Assembly: GCA_964035545.1 (NCBI GenBank)
Contig: OZ037767.1
Coordinates: forward strand, 30,246,128-30,310,127
Direction of reading: 5' to 3'
DNA length: 64,000 bases
DNA from: Bugula neritina
Lineage: Eukaryota > Bryozoa > Gymnolaemata > Cheilostomatida > Bugulidae
Below the pieces are notes generated by a model that saw nothing but the letters and a program-made list of their open reading frames with translations, made no database searches and was not told the DNA's origin. Positions 49,501-61,077 of this stretch are shown piece after piece. The stretch's first letter is position 1. Each line of letters opens with the position of its first letter. A program made the position numbers and the translations under genes.

Positions 49501-52500
49501 TCCATTAGTCTGGTACCTACACAGCGCCCCCTTTCTGTATGTATCGTCTGTGGATCCAAGCCAAGCCCCTGAATAATACACAAATATTTGCTTTACTTGA
49601 TTTGCATGAAGCAGAAAAATATGCTGTCACACAAAAGGTGTATAGAGTGCTACACAGGTGTATATAGAGTAGTACACAGGTGTATAGAGAGTAGTACACA
49701 GGTGTATAGAGAGTACTACACAGGTGTATATAGAGTAGTACGCAGGTGTATAGAGTAGTACACAGGTATATAGAGTAGTACACAGGTGTATATAGAATAG
49801 TACACAGGTGTATAGAGAGTAGTACACAGGTGTGTATAGAGTAGTACACAGGTATATAGAATAGTACACAGGTATACAGAGTAGTACACAGGTGTGTATA
49901 GAGTAGTACACAGGTATACAGAGTAGTACACAGGTGTATTGTGAAGCTCACCTAGCGGTATTGTACCCTCACACCACTCTAGTAACCCAGATCTTTGACT
50001 CAGTGGAATCACTTTGTATGTTCTCAGTGTGAGAGAGGAACTAGACTGATTAGAATGAAGAAGCTCATTGACCAATGAGAAGACTTGTTGCATGACAGCA
50101 TCCTGTCTCGTGTCATCTTTTCCCTACAACCATTCGTTGAACTCTTAAATGAATTTGCTATAACATTTGCAATCATAAGTATTCATAAAATTTGAAAAGC
50201 TGTCACATGTTGCTATTTATAGACAAAAGTATGAAAAGTACAAAGCTTTAAGTTATAATCAAAAGGAAATACTATAGGCTACACTCCTTAACCTATCAGG
50301 GGTCCTACAGAGCTTACCTTACAAAGCTGCTTGTAGATTTTGCCATCCGACCCGACACACTTTATAATCTTTGGTTTACTCAGTCCTGAGGCTATACTAC
50401 ATTGTGAGTCATACTTGTAGACGTGAGGAACGTCACTGTAGTCACATGATGCCCGAGGCTAGAAACAAGCAGGCATAGTCTCACAACAACACAAGAGCGC
50501 GCAGTATGTTGGGGTGATAATGTTTCCAGACTACGAGAATAATTGGGAGAGATTTGTATGCAGATGAATTGAATCTTAAAACAAAATGAATCATGATTGA
50601 ATATTCATAATGAACATTCAGAGACTGGGTAATAGGTTAATTATTAGTTAGTATCAAGTTCAACATGAGCTGTTGTTTTTATGAAATAAGTACTAGTTAA
50701 AGTCTACTAGTCAAAGTCTCAAGTAAAAGTCTACTAGTCAAAGTCACTAGTCCAAAAAATTAGTAGCCAAAATACTTTCCTGCTATAATGGAAGTTTAAA
50801 AAGAGGAGCACTTCTTACCTTCAATGAATGTGTTAAGACGTGCGTCTGCTTCAGAGCCAATAGAGAAACCAGTTTGCAGTTAGAAGGCTGTAACTTTGTC
50901 TTAATGTCTTTGTTGTTAGCCAGGCTGATCAGAGACTCCACGAGCATGTTATACTCTTTGATCAGCTGCGCATTCCTCTGACCAATCTCCTTCAACAAGT
51001 TCTTAGCCACCATGGCTCTGGACTGCAGGAGAGAACAGGCAGAAAGCTGAGCAACCTTTCATATTAAACTGTAATATTCTATTTCTTTAGTGCATTGAGA
51101 GTAAGCCTACACATCATTGCTTTCTACATCAAGCAAGTTACAATGTATTCCACTTTAATGAATTTGTTTTTTGCAAATGTTTTAAGAGTTGTTTTCTCGA
51201 TTAAGTGACAAAAATATAAAGCTACAGTATATATATGGTGCACAAATTACTAAAATAAACTCACTTATAATGTTGAATTTTTTGAACATATATAGATAGT
51301 ACAAGTAACAATAATAGCTATTTCTAAAACATGAATTTTTAAAATTTGTTTATAAATATTCATGCAATATTCAGACTAATGCCACACATATTCAAAAAAT
51401 TTAAAGAAATGAAAGATTGTTGAAGAAATCATTGCACCTTGACTTCTTTCTGCACATGTTTACTGGATGTGTCTGTTGCCGCACATTTTAGAGCGAAGAG
51501 GATGGGAAGGACATGGTGAGGGTGCTCCTTCCCTGCTACTAGAATGAGTTGAGAGAGAGACGTCTGCAAGTCACTAGAGTCTTCGCTCAGTCTTGCTGTC
51601 AGCTGACACATCAGCGGGAGAAACTTATGACTGGGCAAGTCGCCAGGCAGCTTCTCCTACAGAATAACATCCAATCATTTACATGTCAACAGTAAAACTG
51701 GAGACCAACACCAGCCTGCCACTAACAACCAACCAACCAGCAACCACCAGCCTGCCACTAGCAACCAGCCAACCAGCAACCAACCAGTCAACTAACCAGT
51801 CAGTCAACCACCAACAAATCAATTAACTAATCAACCAGCAACAACCACCAACCAGCTAACCACCAACCACCAGTCAACCACCAACCACCAACAAATCCAT
51901 ACTTTTATGAGTTTCCTAATGTCTTCTCTCTTCTCATTATCGAACCAGATGGCTACAACCCGGAAGATGGAAAGCAGATCATACTTGCTGCCATTCTTCA
52001 TGGTTGCTATGTGATTAAGAAGTGCTCTTTGCATGTTGGTCACAAAAGCTTCTCTCGTCGCATTAATCTCTTTCTCATTCATTTCCATGTTACTACGCAG
52101 ATTACGCCGATACCTGCAACAGACGAGTTTACAAATAATCCGACCAGCAGAGGACAATGTGGAGATAACAACAAAACTCTATTAATTATTGTTGTTACAG
52201 CAGACGTGACTTACTTTGACGACTCGATAGTCTTGAGTTCATCCATCTGCTCCTGCTGTACACGGTGGATAGAGAGTTTACTCTCAAACTCTGAGGAGGT
52301 CATGTAAGTTCTCAGTCTTTCGTACTCATTGTCAGCAAACTCTGCGACAGCGTGATACGCTTCTTCTAGTTCTGAATATGATTATAATACGTGTTAGCAA
52401 TCAGTTTCACTGGTCATACTGAACTAGAGTCCCAGAAGCAAAATACACAGACTGTAGCTATGTAAAGCTTTGACCAACAACACTAGGGAAAGTATTTATT

Positions 52501-55500
52501 GTTTTAGTTCAGATATAGATAAGTATTAGAATAATCTACCTACTACTAATTAATACTGTTGTCATAAAAAATAAGCTAGAAAATTTATGTGTTCAGCTGA
52601 TAAAATATTTTATTACTTTCACTACAGTCAATCAGTTTTAGTATAAAAAAATTCAACTACAAACACAAAGCTTGCAATTTAACTTCCTTACACTATGTGC
52701 AACATATTTTGGATAATAATAGCACCTATCAGACTGATTCAATTAAAAAAGTCTACAGACAAGACCTAAACACTACCTAAATTATAACTTGCTGATTTAG
52801 CAATGCACATTTAAAAGTATTCAAGAAGTGATGCTCACCATTTGCAAGCCGAGAGCGTTCTGCCATCTTGACAGCCGGCAGCAAGTAGTTGTCAGTTATG
52901 ACATCAGGACCCTCTAATTTTGTGCTGGTTAGGAAGTCTCCGTAGATTCTCAACGCTCTCGAGTAGAAGCACAGGCTAGAATTGTCTTCTCTTTTCTATA
53001 AAAAATGCGTGTATATTTCTAAAGGTTGACAATCAGTCTAAAATGACTAAACATAATGCTGACACAAGGTAGCTAGTAGCTGCCGTAGAACAGATTACCT
53101 GAGAGAGAGTTTGAAGGTCATCGAGGCAGCGTTTCATAACATACATAGCTCTGTCCTTCTCGCCAAATGCCCAGTACACGAGTCCACTCTCCAAGTCACA
53201 CTCCACACACCAGAGATCTGGGTAGAGTCTCTTGAATCTGGTTAGAACCATCTCACTTGTCTGTAGAAGTTATAGCATACTATATACTGTACTATACAGT
53301 ATATAGTATGCTATATACTGTACTATCAATCTGGTACAGTATACTATATGATATACTATGATATATGTTAGACTATTTGGTATACTATACTTTCTAATAC
53401 ACCTTAGTATACCATATAGTATAGTATATCTGTTAATATACTCAAAAGTATAGTACATAGTATGCATCACATTCGAATTCATTATAGAACATAATATATT
53501 AAAGCAGCTGTTTATTACTGAGATTTGACTGAGAATCAGTCAATACAAACGCGTTGAAAGTAAAGAGTTACATATCATACAGATGGCATGTTGCATTGTT
53601 TAGCCTTTAGACTGAGAGACACTGTAGAGTCCACTAGATATCTGTGTAACGTCTCACATCCACCCTCACTCCCGGATCCAGCTAAACTACGCAGTATCTG
53701 CTTCAGCTCTTGTGTTCTCAAACTTGATTGGCCAGTTTTTGAGTCACAAAGTGAATACTGACAGTTGTCTAACTTCTTCCAACCAATCACAGCCAGACCT
53801 CTGTTCTCATCACTACATACAGTACAATCAGTGCAGACAACTCCTTATAGTGAACACAGCTGAAGGCAACAAACTATAGTAGAAAAGAAATGCTAAAGAT
53901 ATTATGAGGCATACGCTACAGCTTCAAAAAATATTCTTGCCAGAGCAACTTGTATGACTGCAGTTGACAAACTGTGCAATACGTGTTTACAGGAAATATA
54001 CAGGTGGAGGTTTTTGTGCTGATCTAAAAAACCTCCTTTCTAATTACTAAAATAAACTAATTTTAAAATTTCCAGAGTTACAGTCAAATCAATTTGGATG
54101 AGTAGAATCCACACACTGGTGAACTAAACAGCATATATTAGAAAGTTAACAGGTACCACCTGCCGCCTCTGACTGCCACCACATCCTCCAACGTCTGCAC
54201 AAGTTCAAGGTCAGCCAGGGCACTGATGAGATGCTGACCATTCAGGACTCGCCTGCTGTCTACCAATGATGTCTCACATATCTTCTTCATATGCTCTATC
54301 AGAGAAGTCGTGCTGTGAGAGGTACTTGTCACCAGTGACTTGGTAGCCATGTACATGCACTCATTGAATCCAACATGGGGAGATAACCTACAGTATCATA
54401 TTTTACTCATGTTGTGCAAATATAATGCAATAAAAATATCTATTCAATTGTGTTCGTTCAATAAAACTTTTTAATCAATTGATTTTATCTTCAAAGCTCA
54501 CTGAAAAAGTTTTAACTTAGAAAATTAAAAGAAAGTAAAGGTGGTTAATGGGTAGTATTGGAGTTACTACTTCTAAATTAGGTTAAAATCTTAGGCCTGC
54601 TTTGTAGTACAATATCTAAGACAATTAAAGGAAGTTAAAACTAAAATGTTTGTCTGAAAATTAGATGACGTGTATGAAACACAAATAGCCTTAAAGTTTG
54701 TTTTGCAGGTAGGAGAGCGTGCCTTGCGGTAGCTGGTCAGTATAACAGGTGAGTATTATGTTTAGTAACAGTCAATAGGTAAGTCAACAGGCAGGTAAAC
54801 ATACCTGGTAACAGTAGGTAAACATACCTGGTAACAGTAGGTAAACATACCTGGTAACAGTAGGTAAACATACCTGGTAACAGTAGGTAAACATACCTGG
54901 TAACAGTAGGTAGACATACCTGGTAACAGTAGGTAAACATACCTGGTAACAGTAGGTAAACATACCTGGTAACAGTAGGTAAACATACCTGGTAACAGTA
55001 GGTAGACATACCTGGTAACAGTAGGTAGACATACCTGGTAACAGTAGGTAAACATACCTGGTAACAGTAGGTAAACATACCTGGTAACAGTAGGTAAACA
55101 TACCTGGTAACAGTAGGTAGACATACCTGGTAACAGTAGGTAAACATACCTGGTAACAGTAGGTAAACATACCTGGTAACAGTAGGTAAACATACCTGGT
55201 AACAGTAGGTAAACATACCTGGTAACAGTAGGTAAACATACCTGGTAACAGTAGGTAAACATACCTGGTAACAGTAGGTAAACATACCTGGTAACAGTAG
55301 GTAAACATACCTGGTAACAGTAGGTAACTTGTCCCACTGCATGCTGCTCCAAGCCTGCTGGTATCTCATCTCTCTAGTCTCCTCTGATATGCTGTCTACT
55401 GTCTGAATATTCTGCAGGAAGGAGTCCAGAAGATGAGGCAAATCACATGATTGGAGAGTCTCGAGTCCGACGGATAACGGATTGTCTAAAACCAGAAAGC

Positions 55501-58500
55501 ACAAGATTTTCAAAACACAAAAACCCAAAAAAATGGAACAAGTAAAATGCTGTCAGCAAAAAATTGAGTTAAATTCTAAAGTTTTAGGGGGAATATTTTT
55601 CAATTTATTGCATTCAAAAGGAAGCCAAATTCACCAAAATTAGCCAAAATTACTATGTTGCCAATTACTACTGCAAGGTCAGCATATAAAGATGTAATTG
55701 AAGATGCCAATGCCTAGTATGGCGCAGTAGCCTACTTACCCATATCACCAGAGAGCATCAACTCCTTGACTCTCAATTCTCGGCTCCAGTTATTTTCCTG
55801 GCTGTAGTGAGTCAACCTGCAGCAAAATATGAACAGTAACAGAGTTATTCTGCAACAGAAAAATCCTAATATCTTAGGTACAAGGTAGAAGTTGCTACAA
55901 GTAGCTGCACGATGTACATCTATTTCTGAAGTGGAGTAAAAAGCTTGACATTTTATAAACCGAACTCCATAGAGTTGTGCATCTTTGAAATAAAAGAGCT
56001 TTTTGTGATTCTAAAGACAAACGAAAGCCAGGTGTGAATAAGAAAAATGAAACAACCTAAAATTGTCACAGGATGAAGCAACAATACAAATGTTTACATT
56101 TACCTCTACTGAAAGTTTAAACTATATACATTTACCTCTACTGGAAGTTTAAACTATATACATTCACCTCTACTGAGAGTTTAAACTATATACATTTACC
56201 TCTACTGAGAGTTTAAACTATATACATTTACCTCTACTGGAAGTTTAAACTATATACATTTACCCCTACTGGAAGTTTAAACTATATACATTTACCTCTA
56301 CTGAGAGTTTGAACTATATAATGTACATTTACCTCTACTGAGAGTTTAAACTATATACATTTACCTCTACTGAGAGCTTAAACTATATAAAACTAGTTTA
56401 GCAGGCCAAGTTTTGACTCACCTAGATTTTACATCCTCCAACTTGCTGACTCCCCACCCACACAGTATATCTATGTCATCTAGAGCACCATAGACTTCAA
56501 TCATCACTGACTGAGCATTGAATGGAGGTAAGGGAGGGGATGAGGCTTCCCTGAAACACAATGAGAGTACAGAACTAATGCAAATGCAATGTTTATTTTC
56601 AGTCTAGTGTTGGATAATCATACAACCCGATGACCCTCATGATGGTAGAACCCAAGGCTGAATATACCACAGCAGCTCTGTATGATAACTTCTTTCAGGC
56701 AATTTCCCAAGGAATAATTGTCAACATTTGACACTAGATGTCCTGACACCCCATAAAGTACTAGCAACAGCTCTCACAGAAGAATGATCATTTACAGAAT
56801 GGGCAAAAAGCTTTTCAGTACACCATAACTGGGAGAGCATAACTCCCGAGTTATACGTGAGAGAACAAACCTGGACTGGTATATACGGAGCTCAGCGTAA
56901 AGTGCTGCCATGGCATAGTTCTTTACAAACAATGCTGCCTTAGCCAGTAAAGAGTAGTTGACATCGAGCCAAAAGTTATTGCGCCACGCTGTGTGAACTT
57001 TAACCCTACAACAGCATATAAAATACACCAACGTAAAAGTTAGCAAACCGAGTGGAAACTAAAAGATGATCTGATGAATGAAAACCATCAGCAAAAATTA
57101 TAGAACAAAGAAACTTCTAAAGATTTGATCAAAATATACTATAATATTCCAATACACTATAATATTAAAATATACTATAATATTATAATATACTATAATA
57201 TTAAAATATACTATAATATTATACTATACTATAATATTATAATATACTATAATATTAAAATATACTATAATATTATAATATACTACAATATTAAAATATA
57301 CTATAATATTATAATATACTATAATATTAAAATATACTATAATATTATAATATACTATAATATTAAAATATACTATAATATTATACTATACTATAATATT
57401 AAAATATACTATAATATTATAATATACTATAATATTAAAATATACTATAATATTATAATATACTATAATATTATAATATACTATAATATTATAATATATT
57501 ATAATATTCTAATATATTAAAATATTCTAATATATTATAATATTCTAATATACTATAAAATTATAACATACTAAATTATTTAGAATATTATAGTATACAA
57601 TTGACATACCTTTCCGTGTAGTACAAGCTATTCTGTTTAGTTCTGAGAAATTGAACAATCCTCAGCATCATGACAACCACACTTTGGCAAATGCTACTTC
57701 TTTCCTGTTACACAGCATATAATATTACTTTATATAAATACTATAGATATAGATAATAGCCCTTGAGGACAATAGCCCCTGTGGGCAATAGCCACTACGG
57801 AATTATTCACAAATTTAACTAAAGCCACGCACTCAAAACCCTGCTCACCGTTGCTGACATTGCATCAGTTAGTACAGAGGTGAATATAGAGGACAGTTTT
57901 ACTCTCAGGGAGTTATCTCCCTTTAATAGAATATCGTGTATGAGTAAAGGCAGTAGTAGCTCACAGAACTGCTCCTGTAACAGAGGAAGTAGTCACACAT
58001 AAAAAGGATCAAAATAGAAGAGATATTTCACTAATTTGCCCAGTCATTTAAACGATTAAATCAGAATAATATATAAAAACGATATAATAAACAATATATT
58101 ACACTATATAAGACACTGTAATATAAGAAAATATAATAATTATAGTATAGTGCAGTAAAATAATACATAGTTACACAAAATTATTCTTAGATGTTTTTTA
58201 GCAAGACCCAGCTGCCGCAGCAAACATGCTCAGACGAGAGTAAATTGTGCAAACACTTTAACCTATATATAATTTCCTCACTTATTTACTGCAGTGCTAT
58301 ACATAATTTATGTAGCAAATTTTGGCTTTGTTGGGTCATATTTGCCGGGCATGTTGAATTGCTATACCGATAGCTTACCTTAACAGCACACAATGGAGCC
58401 ATTAGCCTGAGGATGTCAGTCTTGCATGCTGAGGTTGCATGGCGGGTCACCAGAACCACCCACTCTTTGTATGTAGATGTTTGATAAGAAGTCCAGTTGT

Positions 58501-60048
58501 CAAGTAAAAGGAGGTTATCTGTAGATTGAGCTAGAGGCACCTTGAACTAACGAGATACAAAAGTGAGTAACTCTAAATTAGAATGGATTCACAAGGGAAA
58601 ACAACTTTACACTATGCAGAAGTGCTTTTATAAATCACAAACTCTTTAAAATTCTTATTGCAGGTTACATTTTATTATTAAAAAGTGATTAGCATTTTCT
58701 AAACTAGAAGTTATATTCTCTCTCACCTTTGCACCGACTTGATAGGAGACTACCAAGTGCTGAGTTTTTCCGCCAACTCGTAGTAGAGACTGCATGACAC
58801 TCTCCCCAGCCTTAGAGCAGAACAGCTTGGCTAGCAGATCATCGCACACACTCATCACCTCCTCTCTACAAACAAGGTCACATGGCAATATAACAAACAA
58901 GAGTCGTCCCACCTCTTTTATGATAAAAACAGGCACTGCCTTACTTACAATGATGACAACAATTAAGAGTTATCTTACCTCTAATTATACTAACAACTGA
59001 GAGTTGTCTTATCTCTTAATATAGCAACACTCAGGGGTCACCCCTTTACATCATAGTAATACATAGGAGTTGCCCTACCTTTAATGTGAGGCAATAAAAT
59101 ATATTGATATATCTAACTGAGTGAACAATTGTCACTGATGAAGCCTTTTCAAAATTTTACACTCAGATATGCTAGTATTAATTATGTTGGCTATTGATAT
59201 ATATTTTAGGTCAAATTACGCTGGTTTGATGCACAAAACAGCGTGATTTGAGTAAGAATCGATTATTAGAGCTGCAACTATAACCAACCTATCATGTAGG
59301 AGATAGTGAATCACGTGGGATAAGATGATGAAGTCTCTTTGGTCAGCCTCGTCTCCATATTCTCTAGTCAAGTTACTCAACTTCTGGTCCACCAGGGAGG
59401 GTTGGACATGGGAGCCCGACAGTGAGTTTGTTACAAATGAAGAGCCAAGTCTACCCAGACATTTCAGTGACTCACTCCTCTCATTGGCTGAGCAGTGTTT
59501 TACACTTTGCACCAGGATGGACACAAACTGAGAGAGTAGAGGTCCTAACAAAATGTACCATATTACATAATATACATCACAATACAATAGAATATAACAA
59601 TGTATATATTACATCATATACATCATAATACAATAGAATATATAACACTGTATATATTACATAATATACATCATAATACAATAGAATATATAACACTGTA
59701 TATATTACATAATATACATGTATCAGAGTACAATAGATGGTAGCATATTTAAGTCTGTAATGAAGATACATTAAATGTAAATAAATACAAGAAATAATAA
59801 AACATGTAAACTTCATTACTTTGTACACAATTTAAAAATATCATCTTATTATATAACTGTGTTACAGTAAAAAGAACTGCACTGATTAAAAAGTAAATAA
59901 AGCTAAAAAATTGTTTTCTGTTTTTACCAGATACTAAAAGTTTCCGCGATTCTGAGTCCATAGCAACCAGTTGCTTGTTAATGGCTTTGAGTAGGAGAGT
60001 ACGATCATGTGACAGGTCATGTGATGCTTCTGCATACATCTGCACCAA
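46592..60048 (-). CDS. ATM: ATM serine/threonine kinase, C-terminal 25 exons (5' part not in window)
   Basis: ATM is the PI3K-like kinase that signals DNA double-strand breaks. Exons: 59928-60048, 59289-59544, 58727-58865, 58379-58546, 57849-57974, 57610-57704, 56871-57005, 56422-56550, 55740-55816, 55311-55485, 54160-54387, 53581-53812, 53099-53260, 52839-52995, 52215-52371, 51903-52113, 51438-51656, 50819-51022, 50318-50458, 49952-50123, 49471-49568, 48927-49113, 48542-48743, 48044-48249, 46592-46836. They give 1413 residues in continuous phase. [18 protein letters not shown] (57849-57974) marks the start of the FAT domain. [26 protein letters not shown] (catalytic loop), [12 protein letters not shown] (metal-binding loop) and [19 protein letters not shown] identify the kinase as ATM rather than ATR, mTOR or DNA-PK. 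It ends with a FATC ([16 protein letters not shown]...GWQPYL). Human ATM has about 3056 residues, so roughly 1600 N-terminal residues are absent here. Confidence 0.95.
48857..48950. repeat. ATM: 31-bp triplication of an ATM exon end with donor
   Basis: On the minus strand CTTGACCTCAATGA|GTAAGT is present three times. GTAAGT lies at 48921-48926 (real donor), 48890-48895 and 48859-48864, exactly 31 bp apart. Confidence 0.93.
49630..49945. repeat. About 20-22-bp repeat abutting an ATM donor
   Basis: Units such as AGTACACAGGTGTATAGAGT with length variants fill most of the intron 49569-49951, up to within a few bases of the donor of exon 49952-50123. Confidence 0.9.
51690..51900. repeat. CAACCACCAACCAG-type repeat abutting an ATM donor
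   Basis: Short variable CCA/AAC-rich units fill the intron between exons 51438-51656 and 51903-52113 (51657-51902). Confidence 0.88.
53273..53430. repeat. Palindromic ACTATATACTGTAC repeat in ATM intron
   Basis: Mirror and inverted copies of ATACTATACAGTATAGTATG-like sequence just past the acceptor of exon 53099-53260. Confidence 0.75.
54787..55325. repeat. ATM: 23-bp minisatellite with a splice donor in each unit, ATM intron
   Basis: Minus-strand unit CTACTGTTACCAG|GTATGTTTAC. The rightmost unit is the coding end of exon 55311-55485. GTATGT occurs from 55310 (real donor) down to 54799, a span of exactly 22 steps of 23 bp, giving 23 donor copies. A few units carry GTATGTCTAC instead. Confidence 0.96.
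56092..56396. repeat. 32-bp minisatellite, about nine copies, ATM intron
   Basis: Unit ATATACATTTACCTCTACTG plus AGAGTTTAAACT. On the gene strand each copy reads CAGTAGAGGTAAATG, a weak donor-like site. It ends 25 bp from the donor of exon 56422-56550. Confidence 0.92.
57131..57560. repeat. 15-bp AT minisatellite, about 28 copies, ATM intron
   Basis: Units AATATACTATAATAT with AAAATATACTATAAT alternating, self-complementary over most of the length. It fills much of intron 57006-57609, close to the donor of exon 57610-57704. Confidence 0.93.
59560..59715. repeat. About 46-bp repeat, three copies, ATM intron
   Basis: Unit containing AATATATAACACTGTATATA and TTACATAATATACATCATA, beginning just beyond the acceptor of exon 59289-59544. 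Confidence 0.88.
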
Positions 60049-61077
60049 CTGCAAACACAAGTGTATACTTACAATGTGCAAAAAATACAAGCTGTCAGTA
60101 AGTTATATTTTATTTAACAAAAGCTAAAGGTTTTATAATTTTTCTACATTAAAAATATTTTTTAGTTTCTGGTGGACAAATAAACATAGGCCAGACCTTT
60201 TAGATTCTGACTTAGGTTATAAAAAATTAACGAAATAGGATTTGTGAACTGTCTAATGATTTGCTTATTTGGCAAATAACTGTGGAAATCTACATTACAT
60301 GAAAAATGTATGCAGAAACTACAGGGCGGCACACATCTGTGAAAGCTTTCCCCAACATCATATGAAACAAAGAGGAGATAACACAATAATAATAATTTGG
60401 CCTTGATATTTTACCTAGTAGAGTGTATAGACAACTCCCCAACTTTGTTAAAGCCAGGTGAAATTGAGTAACTATTCAGTTTATTATTCTAGAAACTTCA
60501 TGTGGAGAGTTCCAAATGAGTCATGGTAAACATTTGGGAAATTCCAAATGAGTAAAACAATGTACTGACCGCTTAGGTATAAGCTTTGCAACCAACATCT
60601 GGTAGACATAGCAAGACGATGTTTTTTTATGTAATGCTTACTGCACATTACTAGTTACAATATCAGAATCCTCTGATAGAATATAATTTGAATAGCAAGA
60701 GTAAAACCACACTGTTTACTCAAGAGACAAAACAATCAAACGGGATCATTTTCACCCAACAAATAAGACTTAACATAAATATTTATTCATAAAAAAATTT
60801 TAAAATAAATATTTATTTATAAATAAGCTTAGATTACAGATGGTCTATTATGGTAAATATATAAAAATACATAGCTCAACAAATAAAATAGCGTAGAAAA
60901 AATGACATTCAGAGCATAACATTTTAAGAAAAAGTTATGCCATGCAAGGCATAGCAATTATGATTAATATAGATGAAAACACAATATACTATTAAATTAT
61001 ATAAATTACATTATCATAACATCCAATGGTTAACCATCACTACACAATTGTCTTTTAATCACGTATCAGCATAACTG
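60049..61077. other. Region between last visible ATM exon and the next gene
   Basis: No further ATM exon can be supported. TTTATT at 60782-60787 (AATAAA on the minus strand), about 290 bp past the kinase stop, is the probable polyadenylation signal of the gene to the right. Confidence 0.5.

Larger units (their letters stand above)
46592..50458 (-). other. ATM: ATM kinase domain and FATC
   Basis: Seven exons (50318-50458 down to 46592-46836). Order: [57 protein letters not shown], the [19 protein letters not shown] segment, the catalytic GDRHTNN and HIDFG motifs, then [15 protein letters not shown] and FATC. All residues expected for an active PIKK loop (D and N of GDRHTNN, D of HIDFG) are present. 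The intron between the last two exons is 1.2 kb (46837-48043). Confidence 0.94.

Noticed and set aside
54737-55528. A 263-codon open frame on the minus strand
   Set aside because: Its first part is a real ATM exon, but the rest is the 23-bp intronic array, which has no stops in any frame. I keep only 55311-55485 as coding.
57125-57520. Open frame of IYYNI repeats
   Set aside because: It is the translation of a 15-bp AT repeat on the strand opposite ATM, without coding features.
46592-60048. Reading the PIKK as ATR, mTOR, DNA-PK or a PI4-kinase
   Set aside because: The GVAFEQGK...[17 protein letters not shown] block, the LIHDILL segment at the FAT start and the FATC match ATM; the other PIKKs differ there.
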